From Bacteroidota bacterium (GTDB taxonomy: Bacteria > Bacteroidota > Bacteroidia > Bacteroidales > Bacteroidaceae): a stretch of DNA of 6,365 nt. The position numbers were made by a program, and so were the translations under genes. The stretch lies in the NCBI GenBank assembly GCA_023458215.1, contig JAEXAJ010000071.1:1-6365 (forward strand), written 5' to 3'. Under the pieces are notes generated by a model. That model saw only the letters and a program-made list of their open reading frames with translations. It made no database searches and was not told where the DNA came from. The stretch's first letter is position 1. Each line of letters begins with the position of its first letter. Below are positions 1 through 6,070 of the stretch, piece after piece.

Positions 1-44
1 TTGCGAAAAGTACAAAAAAAAACATTAGTGTGGAAAAAAAGGTT

Positions 45-52
45 TAATTTTG
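45..52 (+). promoter_or_regulatory. Putative Bacteroides-type -7 promoter box of gltX
   Basis: The octamer TAATTTTG matches the Bacteroides primary sigma factor -7 consensus TAnnTTTG. It ends 31 nt before the gltX ATG, which would give a leader of about 25 nt. No convincing TTTG -33 box lies at 19-20 bp spacing; TTAG at 25-28 is the nearest partial match and sits too close (16 bp). The box and the next three bases are identical to the corresponding rpsU promoter sequence. The start site is inferred, not observed. Confidence 0.6.
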
Positions 53-83
53 CCGTCTAAATTATTTATAAGTAAGGTAGATT

Positions 84-1610
84 ATGACAGAAAGAAGAGT
101 CAGAGTCCGTTTTGCCCCAAGTCCTACCGGGGCGTTGCACATTGGCGGTGTGCGCACAGCTTTATATAATTATCTCTTTGCGCGTCAGCATGGAGGAGAT
201 TTCATTTTCCGAATTGAAGATACTGATTCCAACCGTTTTGTACCGGGTGCGGAAGAATATATTCTGGAGTCTTTTAAGTGGCTGGGTATTCCGTTTGATG
301 AAGGGGTGAGTTTCGGTGGAAATTATGGTCCCTATCGCCAGTCGGAACGCCGCGAAATATACAAGAAGTATGTAGATATCTTGTTGGAGGCCGGAAAGGC
401 ATATATCGCATTTGATACTCCCGAAGAGTTGGATGCAAAGCGTACTGAAATAGCAAACTTCCAATACGATGCCTCTACTCGCATGCAAATGCGCAATTCA
501 TTGACACTTTCAAAAGAGGAAGTAGATGCGCTGATTGCAGAAGGTAAGCAGTACGTGGTACGTTTCAAAATAGAACCTAATGAGAATGTGCATGTAAACG
601 ACTTGATTCGTGGAGAAGTGATTATCAATTCTTCTATTCTTGACGATAAAGTTCTCTATAAATCGGCGGACGAACTGCCTACTTATCATTTGGCAAATAT
701 TGTCGATGACCATTTGATGGAAGTTTCCCATGTGATACGTGGTGAAGAGTGGTTGCCTTCGGCACCTCTGCACGTGCTGCTGTATCGTGCTTTCGGTTGG
801 GCAGATACCATGCCGGAGTTTGCCCATTTGCCTTTGCTGTTGAAACCTGAAGGTAATGGTAAGCTGAGCAAGCGCGATGGTGATCGTCTTGGTTTTCCTG
901 TTTTCCCGTTGGAATGGCATGACCCCAAAACGAATGATGTTTCTTCCGGTTACCGTGAAGCCGGCTATTTGCCGGAAGCAGTCATTAACTTCCTTGCCTT
1001 ATTGGGCTGGAATCCGGGCAATGACCAGGAATTGATGTCTATGGACGAACTGGTGAAGCTCTTCGACTTGTCACATTGTAGCAAGTCCGGTGCGAAGTTC
1101 GATTATAAGAAAGGTATCTGGTTCAATCACGAATACATCATGGCAAAACCGGATGCAGAAATAGCTACTCTTTTCCGTCCGGTACTGAAAGCCAATGGCA
1201 TAGATGCCGATAAATATGATGACGCTTATCTTGGCAAAGTGGTTTCCTTGGTAAAAGGACGTGTGAACTTTGTAAAAGAATTGTGGGATCAGTCTCGCTT
1301 CTTCTTTGTTGCTCCGGCTGAATATGCCGAAAAGGATGTGAAGAAACGTTGGTCGGAAGAGACTCCGTCTATCATGACTCAACTGATGGACGTTTTGCGT
1401 GGAATAAACGATTTCTCATCAAAACCTTCTGAGGATATTGTGATTGGTTGGATTACCGAATGTGGCTATCACATGGGTAATGTTATGAATGCTTTCCGCC
1501 TGGCAGTAGTAGGAGAGTGTAAAGGCCCGCATATGTTCGACATTACCGAGCTGATTGGTAAGGAAGAAACATTGGCTCGTATTCAGCGTGCTATCGATAC
1601 ACTTAAATAA
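84..1610 (+). CDS. gltX: Glutamyl-tRNA synthetase (class I)
   Basis: This cytosolic enzyme attaches glutamate to tRNA-Glu using ATP. The 508-residue protein shows the class I Rossmann catalytic fold: FAPSPTG at residues 10-16, the HIGH-type motif HIGG at 19-22, RIEDTD at 43-48, the VIRGEEWL segment near 217-224, and the KMSKS-type motif KLSKR at 260-264. The helical anticodon-binding part covers roughly 330-508. Residues 105-130 lack the Cys/His zinc ligands of the E. coli enzyme ([11 protein letters not shown] instead of a Cys-x-Cys motif), so a zinc-free form is likely. After KLSKR there is an insertion of about 17 residues (about 265-290, containing GFPVFPLEW) before [16 protein letters not shown], where many bacterial GluRS have a short linker; I recall this from Bacteroidota homologues. 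The ATG at 84 places the signature at the usual distance from the N-terminus, and a -7 box lies just upstream. AAGGTAG before the ATG is at best a weak ribosome-binding site. waaA follows on the same strand after 128 bp. Confidence 0.97.
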   Translation: MTERRVRVRFAPSPTGALHIGGVRTALYNYLFARQHGGDFIFRIEDTDSNRFVPGAEEYILESFKWLGIPFDEGVSFGGNYGPYRQSERREIYKKYVDILLEAGKAYIAFDTPEELDAKRTEIANFQYDASTRMQMRNSLTLSKEEVDALIAEGKQYVVRFKIEPNENVHVNDLIRGEVIINSSILDDKVLYKSADELPTYHLANIVDDHLMEVSHVIRGEEWLPSAPLHVLLYRAFGWADTMPEFAHLPLLLKPEGNGKLSKRDGDRLGFPVFPLEWHDPKTNDVSSGYREAGYLPEAVINFLALLGWNPGNDQELMSMDELVKLFDLSHCSKSGAKFDYKKGIWFNHEYIMAKPDAEIATLFRPVLKANGIDADKYDDAYLGKVVSLVKGRVNFVKELWDQSRFFFVAPAEYAEKDVKKRWSEETPSIMTQLMDVLRGINDFSSKPSEDIVIGWITECGYHMGNVMNAFRLAVVGECKGPHMFDITELIGKEETLARIQRAIDTLK

Positions 1611-1612
1611 TT

Positions 1613-1730
1613 ATTTAAATGAAGAATTAAGAATGAAGAATGAAGAATCACCATGCGGTGTTGATGCGCAGCAAAATTCTTCATTCCTCATTCTTCATTC
1701 TTCATTTAAATCGATTCTTCATTCTTAATT
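1613..1730. repeat. Imperfect palindrome of iterated GAATGAA words between gltX and waaA
   Basis: The arm at 1613-1648 pairs with 1676-1711 at 34 of 36 positions, mismatched only at the 16th and 25th bases. The 27-nt loop (1649-1675) contains a small CACC-ATGC-GGTG hairpin at 1649-1660. A second, competing partner lies at 1714-1730, a perfect 17-bp complement of 1625-1641. Both arms are iterations of GAATGAA/TTCATTC and are rich in A and T. The structure starts two bases after the gltX stop codon and ends eight bases before the waaA start chosen here. The plus strand of this gap has no TTTG and so no recognisable promoter, which suggests waaA is reached by read-through from gltX. The element could be a leaky terminator, an mRNA-stabilising structure or a dispersed repeat; the sequence does not decide. 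Confidence 0.85.
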
Positions 1731-1738
1731 TAAAGAGT

Positions 1739-2959
1739 ATGCTCTACGACTTGGCAATAGCCGTCTATGATATCTTGGTGCATTTGGCTGCCCCGTTTAG
1801 CCGTAAACCCCGTAAGATGATGAAGGGACACTGGGTGGTGTACGAACTTCTCCGTCAACAGTTAGAGAAGGATGTACGCTATATATGGTTTCATGCAGCT
1901 TCTTTGGGTGAGTTTGAACAAGGCCGTCCGCTGATTGAAAAAATCCGTGAGAAATATCCCGATTATGGCATTCTGTTGACATTCTTTTCACCTTCGGGAT
2001 ATGAGGTCCGTAAGAACTACAGAGGAGCGGATGTGGTTTGTTATCTGCCTTTTGACAAACCTCGCAATGTAAAGAAGTTCTTGGATATAGTGAATCCATG
2101 TATGGCATTCTTTATCAAGTACGAGTTTTGGAAAAACTATTTAGATGAATTGCATAAACGTCGTATTCCGGTTTATAGTGTCTCCTCTATCTTCCGTCGC
2201 GGCCAGATCTTCTTTAAGTGGTATGGCGGCACCTATAGAAATGTATTGCGAGACTTTGACCACCTGTTTGTGCAAAACGAACGTTCCAAGCGTTTTTTAG
2301 CAAAGATTGGCATCAATCGTGTCACCGTAGTAGGCGATACTCGCTTTGACCGTGTTCTCCAGATTCGTGAAGAAGCAAAGCATCTTCCGTTGGTAGAGCT
2401 TTTCAAGAATAATACGATGACTTTTGTGGCGGGAAGTTCCTGGCAACCCGATGAAGATTTATTCATAGAGTACTTCAATCAACATCCGGAAGTCAAGTTA
2501 ATTATTGCTCCGCATGTGATTGACGAAAATCATTTGGTCGAAATCATCCGTAAGTTGAAACGTCCTTACGTACGATATACCCGTGCCGACGAAAAGAATG
2601 TGCGTAAGGCCGATTGCTTGATTATCGATTGTTTCGGGTTACTCTCTTCTATTTATCGATATGGAGAAATATCCTATGTAGGCGGTGGTTTCGGAGTAGG
2701 CATTCATAATACTTTGGAGGCAGCCGTTTATGGCATTCCTGTTATATTTGGCCCCAAGTATCAAAAGTTCCAAGAAGCTACTCAATTATTAGAAGCAGAA
2801 GGAGGATTCTCCATTAAGGATTACGATGAATTAAAAACTCTACTCGACCGTATGCTGACCGATGAAGTCTTCCTGCGTGAAGTCGGAATGAATGCCGGTA
2901 ACTATGTAACGGGCAATGCCGGAGCTACGGACAAGATACTCAGTATGATAAATTTCTAA
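1739..2959 (+). CDS. waaA: 3-deoxy-D-manno-octulosonic acid (Kdo) transferase
   Basis: WaaA (KdtA) transfers Kdo from CMP-Kdo to the lipid A precursor on the cytoplasmic face of the inner membrane, the first step of the LPS core. The 406-residue product has a hydrophobic N-terminal stretch (about 1-20) typical of the family's membrane anchor. The N-terminal domain signature HAASLGEFEQ follows at 52-61; Glu58 is the expected catalytic base by analogy with other WaaA enzymes. The C-terminal GT-B half has AGSSWQPDED (231-240), APHVIDENH (257-265) and the sugar-nucleotide signature GGGFGVGIHNTLEA at 315-328. The reading frame is open from an earlier ATG at 1640, but those 33 extra residues are a translation of the palindrome (HSSFFILHLNRFFILNLKS). 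MLYDLAIAVYDI, starting at 1739, is what family members begin with. No Shine-Dalgarno sequence is visible. Whether it adds one or more Kdo residues cannot be read from sequence. Transcription probably continues from gltX and ends at the hairpin after the stop codon. Confidence 0.94.
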   Translation: MLYDLAIAVYDILVHLAAPFSRKPRKMMKGHWVVYELLRQQLEKDVRYIWFHAASLGEFEQGRPLIEKIREKYPDYGILLTFFSPSGYEVRKNYRGADVVCYLPFDKPRNVKKFLDIVNPCMAFFIKYEFWKNYLDELHKRRIPVYSVSSIFRRGQIFFKWYGGTYRNVLRDFDHLFVQNERSKRFLAKIGINRVTVVGDTRFDRVLQIREEAKHLPLVELFKNNTMTFVAGSSWQPDEDLFIEYFNQHPEVKLIIAPHVIDENHLVEIIRKLKRPYVRYTRADEKNVRKADCLIIDCFGLLSSIYRYGEISYVGGGFGVGIHNTLEAAVYGIPVIFGPKYQKFQEATQLLEAEGGFSIKDYDELKTLLDRMLTDEVFLREVGMNAGNYVTGNAGATDKILSMINF

Positions 2960-2963
2960 GAAA

Positions 2964-3038
2964 GGTGATAAAGGTGATAAAGTTATAGGGTGATAAAGTG
3001 CTGTAAGAATCACTTTATCACCCTATAACTTTATCACC
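2964..3038. terminator. Perfect 28-bp hairpin, probable bidirectional terminator
   Basis: Bases 2973-3000 and 3011-3038 are perfect 28-bp inverted repeats around a 10-nt loop; allowing one mismatch the stem extends to 32 bp. The left arm is built of GGTGATAAA, present at 2964-2972, 2973-2981 and 2989-2997. It begins a few bases after the waaA stop and ends one base before the stop of the convergent carbonic-anhydrase-like gene. A strong stem between convergent genes fits termination in both directions. However, the stem is AT-rich and the flanking U tracts are short and broken, so it is not a textbook intrinsic terminator. Confidence 0.75.
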
Positions 3039-3039
3039 C

Positions 3040-3552
3040 TTATTTATACCAATCAGAGTACATCAAATAATTATGTGCAATCTTCTGGTTTAGTTCCTTA
3101 GCTTGTTTCGGATCTACTTTCTTAATAAATTTGGCAGGTACACCTCCCCAAATGCTGCCGGGTTCTATTATGGTGTTGCTTAAAACCAAAGACCCTGCGG
3201 CAACAATAGCTCCTTCGCCAACTACTGCGTGGTCAAGAATCGTTGAGCCCATACCTACTAAAGCGTAATCTTTAATGGTAGCTCCATGAATGGTTACATT
3301 GTGTCCCACAGAAACGTGGTCACCTATTTCTATAGTCGATTTTTCATATAATGTATGCAGTACACTTCCGTCTTGAATGTTAACTCCATTACCTATGTGG
3401 ATCGAATTTACGTCTCCTCGCAATACCGTGCTGAACCATATACTGCAATCGCGTCCCATCTTTACATCGCCGATGATAACTGCATTGTCTGCCAGGAAAC
3501 AGTTCTCCCCAATTTCGGGAGTGAATCCTCTTACTGATTTTATTATTGCCAT
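3040..3552 (-). CDS. Gamma-carbonic-anhydrase-like hexapeptide-repeat protein (CamH/YrdA/PaaY type)
   Basis: The 170-residue protein is a left-handed beta-helix made of hexapeptide repeats, for example VIIGDVKMGRDCSIW, IEIGDHVSVGHNVTI and AIVAAGSLVLSNTIIEPGSIWGGVPAKFI. Such proteins form trimers with a metal site between subunits. The three zinc-type histidines of gamma carbonic anhydrases are present: His66 in VLHT, and His84 and His89 in VGHNVTIHG. Arg45 and Asp47 (RGD) and Gln60 also match conserved active-site residues. The acidic loop of the Methanosarcina Cam enzyme is absent, which places it in the CamH/YrdA-like group. Carbon dioxide hydration activity is therefore plausible, but many members have no shown activity. 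There is no signal peptide, so it should be cytosolic. It lies 76 bp downstream of the aminopeptidase gene on the same strand and is probably co-transcribed; only a weak promoter candidate (TTTG at 3618-3615, then TAATAATT after 19 bp, minus strand) is visible in between. The stop codon abuts the convergent hairpin. Confidence 0.9.
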   Translation of the reverse strand: MAIIKSVRGFTPEIGENCFLADNAVIIGDVKMGRDCSIWFSTVLRGDVNSIHIGNGVNIQDGSVLHTLYEKSTIEIGDHVSVGHNVTIHGATIKDYALVGMGSTILDHAVVGEGAIVAAGSLVLSNTIIEPGSIWGGVPAKFIKKVDPKQAKELNQKIAHNYLMYSDWYK

Positions 3553-3559
3553 CTTTTTT

Positions 3560-3644
3560 AGTGATTAGTGATTAGTTTTTAGTGATTAATTATTAGATTA
3601 GCGTTTGCCATAAGCAAATCACTAATCATTAAAAACTAATCACT
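3560..3644. repeat. Palindrome of AGTGATTAG words overlapping the aminopeptidase stop codon
   Basis: Bases 3567-3588 pair with 3623-3644 at 21 of 22 positions around a 34-nt loop. The word AGTGATTAG begins at 3560 and again at 3567, and its complement recurs on the right side. Within the loop, TTTGC (3604-3608) and GCAAA (3614-3618) form a small hairpin. The right arm runs into the minus-strand aminopeptidase gene and encodes its last four residues (VISF) and the TAA stop. The structure lies between two leftward genes in the same probable transcript, so it might attenuate or protect the message; this is inference. Confidence 0.8.
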
Positions 3645-5407
3645 CTTTTCAGCCATTCCCGTTCTTCCTTGTTCAGGTCAGGTGAAAGTTTTTCATATAC
3701 ATGCTGGTGGTAATCGTTCAGCCAGTTAATCTCTTCTTCTGATAACATCTCTTTGATAATGCCTTTTTTGCAAATGGGGCAAAGAGTAATTGTTTCGAAT
3801 TTCAGATAATTGCCGAACATGCCTTCTCCGGCGGGGGCGGTCAGTACAAGGTTCTCCGTTCGTACTCCGTGGCTTCCCGCTTTATACACTCCTGGTTCGT
3901 TGGAAGTTACCATTCCTGCTTGCAGGCTGATAGGGTTCTCGTTCATGCGAATGCTTTGCGGACCTTCGTGCACGCTGAGGAAGTGGCCTACGCCATGCCC
4001 CGTTCCGTGCAGGAAGTTCATGTGATGTTTCCATATCGGCATACGTGCCAGCACATCCAGTTGAGCGCCTCGGGTACCTACGGGGAATACAGCCATGGCA
4101 AGATCGATATGACCTTTTAATATTAAGGTGTAATCTGTTTTTTCTTCTTCGGATAATTCTCCCAATGCAATGGTACGGGTAATATCGGTCGTTCCATCCA
4201 GATATTGGGCGCCGGAATCGAGCAATAAAAAGCCTTTAGGTTGTAATTGAGCATCTGTTTCAGGGGTAGCCTCGTAGTGCACAATAGCGCCATGTTCCTT
4301 ATAACCGGCAATCGTGTCGAAACTCTCGTCCATGAAAAGCGGTTGTTCGGCACGGAATTCACGTAATTTCTTGGCAATACTGATTTCGGTCTCCTTACCC
4401 GTTGGAACAGCTTCTTCCAGCCACTTTAAAAACTTCACTAAGGCAACTCCGTCGCGCTGTAAAGCCGAACGGATACCTGCAATTTCCTGTTCATTACGGA
4501 TAGCTTTGAGCAAGGCAATGGGGGAAACTCCTTCTATGATAGAACAGCCTGGGCGGATGGCGGAAAAAATAGCAAAATTCGTTTTAATAGGATTTAGTAA
4601 TATGTTATTGACCGTCAGGCTGCCTAAAAAGTATTCAATATCCTCATAGTTATGTATGGCAACACCCATATCTTTCAGATATGCAGATAGCTCCTCGGTT
4701 ACCTTCTGTGGCTGGATAAATAAATGCACCTCTTGCTCCTTAACCAGTAAATAGCTTACTACTACCGGATTGCAGTGTACGTCATTGCCGCGTATGTTGA
4801 GCGTCCAAGCTATTTCATCTAAGGTAGAAATCAATAATGCCTCAGCACCTTTTTGTTTCATTTCCTTGCGAATATCGATTAATTTCTCCGGGCAACTTTT
4901 CCCTGCATACTTCGTCTCATAGATATAGGCCGGTGCTTCAGGTATTGCAGGTCGGTCATTCCATATTTTCCCTATAGGATCGGAGATGTTCTTTACAGTA
5001 ATACCATATTTCCCCAGCTTATCTTGTAGCATTCTTGCTTCATCCACCGAAAAAACTTTTCCATCGATTCCCACAGTCTGACCTGCTTTTAGATTCTCAC
5101 TTAAAAAATCGGGAATACAGGGCGTTTCGGGCAACATTTCTTTATAAAGGTCGATTCCGCTTCCGGTTAATTGTTGAGCTGCTTGGAGAAAATAACGCGA
5201 GTCTGTCCACAACCCTGCTTTTTCACGAGTGACGACTACGGTTCCTGCCGAACCGGTAAATCCGGATATCCACTCTCTCGATTGCCAATGTGGCGCTACA
5301 TATTCGCTTAAATGCGGATCCGTACTAGGTATAATGAAGGCGTCTATTCCTTCATTCTCAAATAATGCCCGAAGGGCATCTATGCGCTGTCTAATAGTTT
5401 GGTTCAT
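3629..5407 (-). CDS. pepP: Xaa-Pro aminopeptidase (aminopeptidase P, M24B, three-domain type)
   Basis: The enzyme removes an N-terminal residue that precedes proline, using a two-metal (usually Mn) site. The 592-residue form has the three-domain layout of eukaryotic-type cytosolic aminopeptidase P (XPNPEP1-like): two creatinase-like N-terminal domains (about 1-150 and 155-300) and a pita-bread catalytic domain (about 305-530), then a C-terminal extension with PICKKG. In this numbering the metal ligands are Asp397 (LLLDSG), Asp408 (DGTTDITRT), His471 (GTGHGVGH), Glu504 (SNEPGVY) and Glu518 (RTENLVL), all intact. There is no signal peptide. The frame is open from an ATG at 5458, adding 17 residues, but a consensus -7 box lies at 5453-5446 inside that extension. 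The ATG at 5407 gives MNQTIRQRIDALRALF, where homologues typically begin, with a leader of about 30 nt. The last codons and stop lie in a palindromic repeat. It is much longer than E. coli PepP (about 440 residues), so the symbol denotes the family rather than orthology. Confidence 0.94.
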   Translation of the reverse strand: MNQTIRQRIDALRALFENEGIDAFIIPSTDPHLSEYVAPHWQSREWISGFTGSAGTVVVTREKAGLWTDSRYFLQAAQQLTGSGIDLYKEMLPETPCIPDFLSENLKAGQTVGIDGKVFSVDEARMLQDKLGKYGITVKNISDPIGKIWNDRPAIPEAPAYIYETKYAGKSCPEKLIDIRKEMKQKGAEALLISTLDEIAWTLNIRGNDVHCNPVVVSYLLVKEQEVHLFIQPQKVTEELSAYLKDMGVAIHNYEDIEYFLGSLTVNNILLNPIKTNFAIFSAIRPGCSIIEGVSPIALLKAIRNEQEIAGIRSALQRDGVALVKFLKWLEEAVPTGKETEISIAKKLREFRAEQPLFMDESFDTIAGYKEHGAIVHYEATPETDAQLQPKGFLLLDSGAQYLDGTTDITRTIALGELSEEEKTDYTLILKGHIDLAMAVFPVGTRGAQLDVLARMPIWKHHMNFLHGTGHGVGHFLSVHEGPQSIRMNENPISLQAGMVTSNEPGVYKAGSHGVRTENLVLTAPAGEGMFGNYLKFETITLCPICKKGIIKEMLSEEEINWLNDYHQHVYEKLSPDLNKEEREWLKRVISF

Positions 5408-5445
5408 AATTTCTATAATATAAGGTATAGCTTTTTTCTTTTCCC

Positions 5446-5453
5446 CAAAGTTA
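5446..5453 (-). promoter_or_regulatory. Putative -7 promoter box of the aminopeptidase gene
   Basis: On the minus strand this reads TAACTTTG, a full match to TAnnTTTG. It ends 38 nt before the ATG at 5407, a spacing close to that at gltX. The four bases at the expected -33 position (19 bp upstream) read CCTT rather than TTTG, so support comes from the -7 box and its position only. It overlaps the N-terminal extension of the longer reading frame and argues against that longer start. Confidence 0.55.
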
Positions 5454-5504
5454 CTCACTTTTCTTTAATAATAAGGCGGAACGCTTGCATTTTATCTTCT
5501 TCTT

Positions 5505-5687
5505 GACACGGCTCTTTCATTTAGAGGAGTTAAAGAAGGGAATTATCAGCCGACAAGTCGGCTTAGGAGTTAAAGCCGATACTTCTTGACTATATACACA
5601 AAAGTATCGGCTCTAACTCCTCTAACTTCTAACGGAGCGGAGCGATGTGCTAACTCCTCTAACTCCTGTAAATGAAAAAGCCGTGTC
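5505..5687. repeat. Nested palindrome of AGGAGTTA words with two internal hairpins
   Basis: The outer arms 5505-5532 and 5660-5687 match at 26 of 28 positions and start with GACACGGCT. Inside are two adjacent hairpins: AGCCGAC/GTCGGCT at 5548-5554 and 5557-5563, and a 20-bp stem with one mismatch pairing 5565-5584 with 5602-5621 around a 17-nt loop. AGGAGTTA occurs at 5525-5532 and 5565-5572, and its complement TAACTCCT at 5614-5621, 5651-5658 and 5660-5667. AGCCGA and TCGGCT each occur twice in the inner hairpins, so alternative pairings exist. CGGAG is repeated in tandem at 5633-5642. The whole block could fold as a branched structure in RNA or extruded DNA. It could be a dispersed repeat family or an undescribed RNA. 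Confidence 0.85.
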
Positions 5688-5822
5688 TTCTTGAGATTCT
5701 TTATTGTTTTTGAAGTAGTTAAATATAAACCGGTCAGCCTTTGGATATCTATTTATTCTTGCTTGTTCAGTTCTTGAAAATACGACAAATAGACCAATAA
5801 CTTCTGCTTCTTACCTTCTCCC

Positions 5823-5930
5823 TATCCGCTCCTTATCCGCTCCCTACCAACTCCCTGTATTTTCTTACTCTATAGACAGGGAGAAGACAGGGAGTTGGCA
5901 GGGCGAAGAAGAGGAATAGGACAAGAGCGG
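5823..5930. repeat. Tandem and inverted repeats of TATCCGCTCC and GACAGGGAG words
   Basis: An 11-nt unit starting TATCCGCTCC occurs in tandem at 5823-5833 and 5834-5844. The unit GACAGGGAGAA/GACAGGGAGTT occurs in tandem at 5875-5885 and 5886-5896. The arms 5842-5858 and 5887-5903 pair at 16 of 17 positions, with a perfect 12-bp core CCAACTCCCTGT/ACAGGGAGTTGG and a 28-nt loop. GAGCGG at 5925-5930 complements the CCGCTC in the left tandem unit. The block lies upstream of the rpsU promoter and the two do not overlap. Confidence 0.75.
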
Positions 5931-5986
5931 GAAAGTGCGTTTTGATTCTTTTCTCGGATTATTAAAAGTTTTTTTTCGCAGAAAGT

Positions 5987-6017
5987 TTTGTGAATAAAGA
6001 AAGTATGTGTAATTTTG
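5987..6017 (+). promoter_or_regulatory. Bacteroides consensus promoter of rpsU
   Basis: TTTG at 5987-5990 and TAATTTTG at 6010-6017 are separated by exactly 19 bp, matching the Bacteroides consensus TTTG-N19-TAnnTTTG in full. Transcription should start a few bases after 6017, giving an AT-rich leader of roughly 45 nt before the rpsU ATG. This is the best-supported promoter in the window and fits a highly expressed ribosomal protein gene. Confidence 0.85.
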
Positions 6018-6070
6018 CCGCTCAATTTAATCGTGAGATTTTTAAACATTAATATTTTAATAAAAAGAAA

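Larger units (their letters stand above)
5454..5986. other. Divergent intergenic region without a protein gene
   Basis: Between the two divergent promoters I find no reading frame that looks like a protein, no tRNA fold and no transposase fragment. The region holds two separate palindromic blocks (5505-5687 and 5823-5930). The stretch between them, about 5690-5820, shows no repeat or motif I can name. Neither flanking gene's transcript should cover most of this DNA. Confidence 0.7.

Noticed and set aside
71..80. Shine-Dalgarno site before gltX (AAGGTAG)
   Set aside because: Only a three-base AAGG-like core is present, close to the ATG, and Bacteroides starts usually lack such sites; it is not strong enough to list.
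162..1382. Several open frames antisense or out of frame within gltX
   Set aside because: They are shadows of a clear gltX reading frame, with no motifs and no promoters of their own.
1640..1738. 33-residue N-terminal extension of WaaA from the ATG at 1640
   Set aside because: It translates the GAATGAA palindrome into Phe/His/Ile/Leu-rich sequence unlike the family's N-terminus; the ATG at 1739 gives a normal WaaA start.
3588..3618. Separate promoter for the carbonic-anhydrase-like gene on the minus strand
   Set aside because: TTTG is followed after 19 bp by TAATAATT, which fails most of the TTTG half of the -7 consensus, and it lies in repeat sequence; co-transcription with the aminopeptidase gene is simpler.
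5505..5687. Miniature inverted-repeat transposon
   Set aside because: The outer arms are inverted repeats, but no flanking target-site duplication is evident and the internal sequence is made of hairpins and iterated words rather than a transposon remnant. It is not excluded, only unsupported.
5505..5930. CRISPR array or attachment site
   Set aside because: The repeated words are 8-11 nt, unevenly spaced and in both orientations, without regular spacers, cas genes or an adjacent integrase reading into them.
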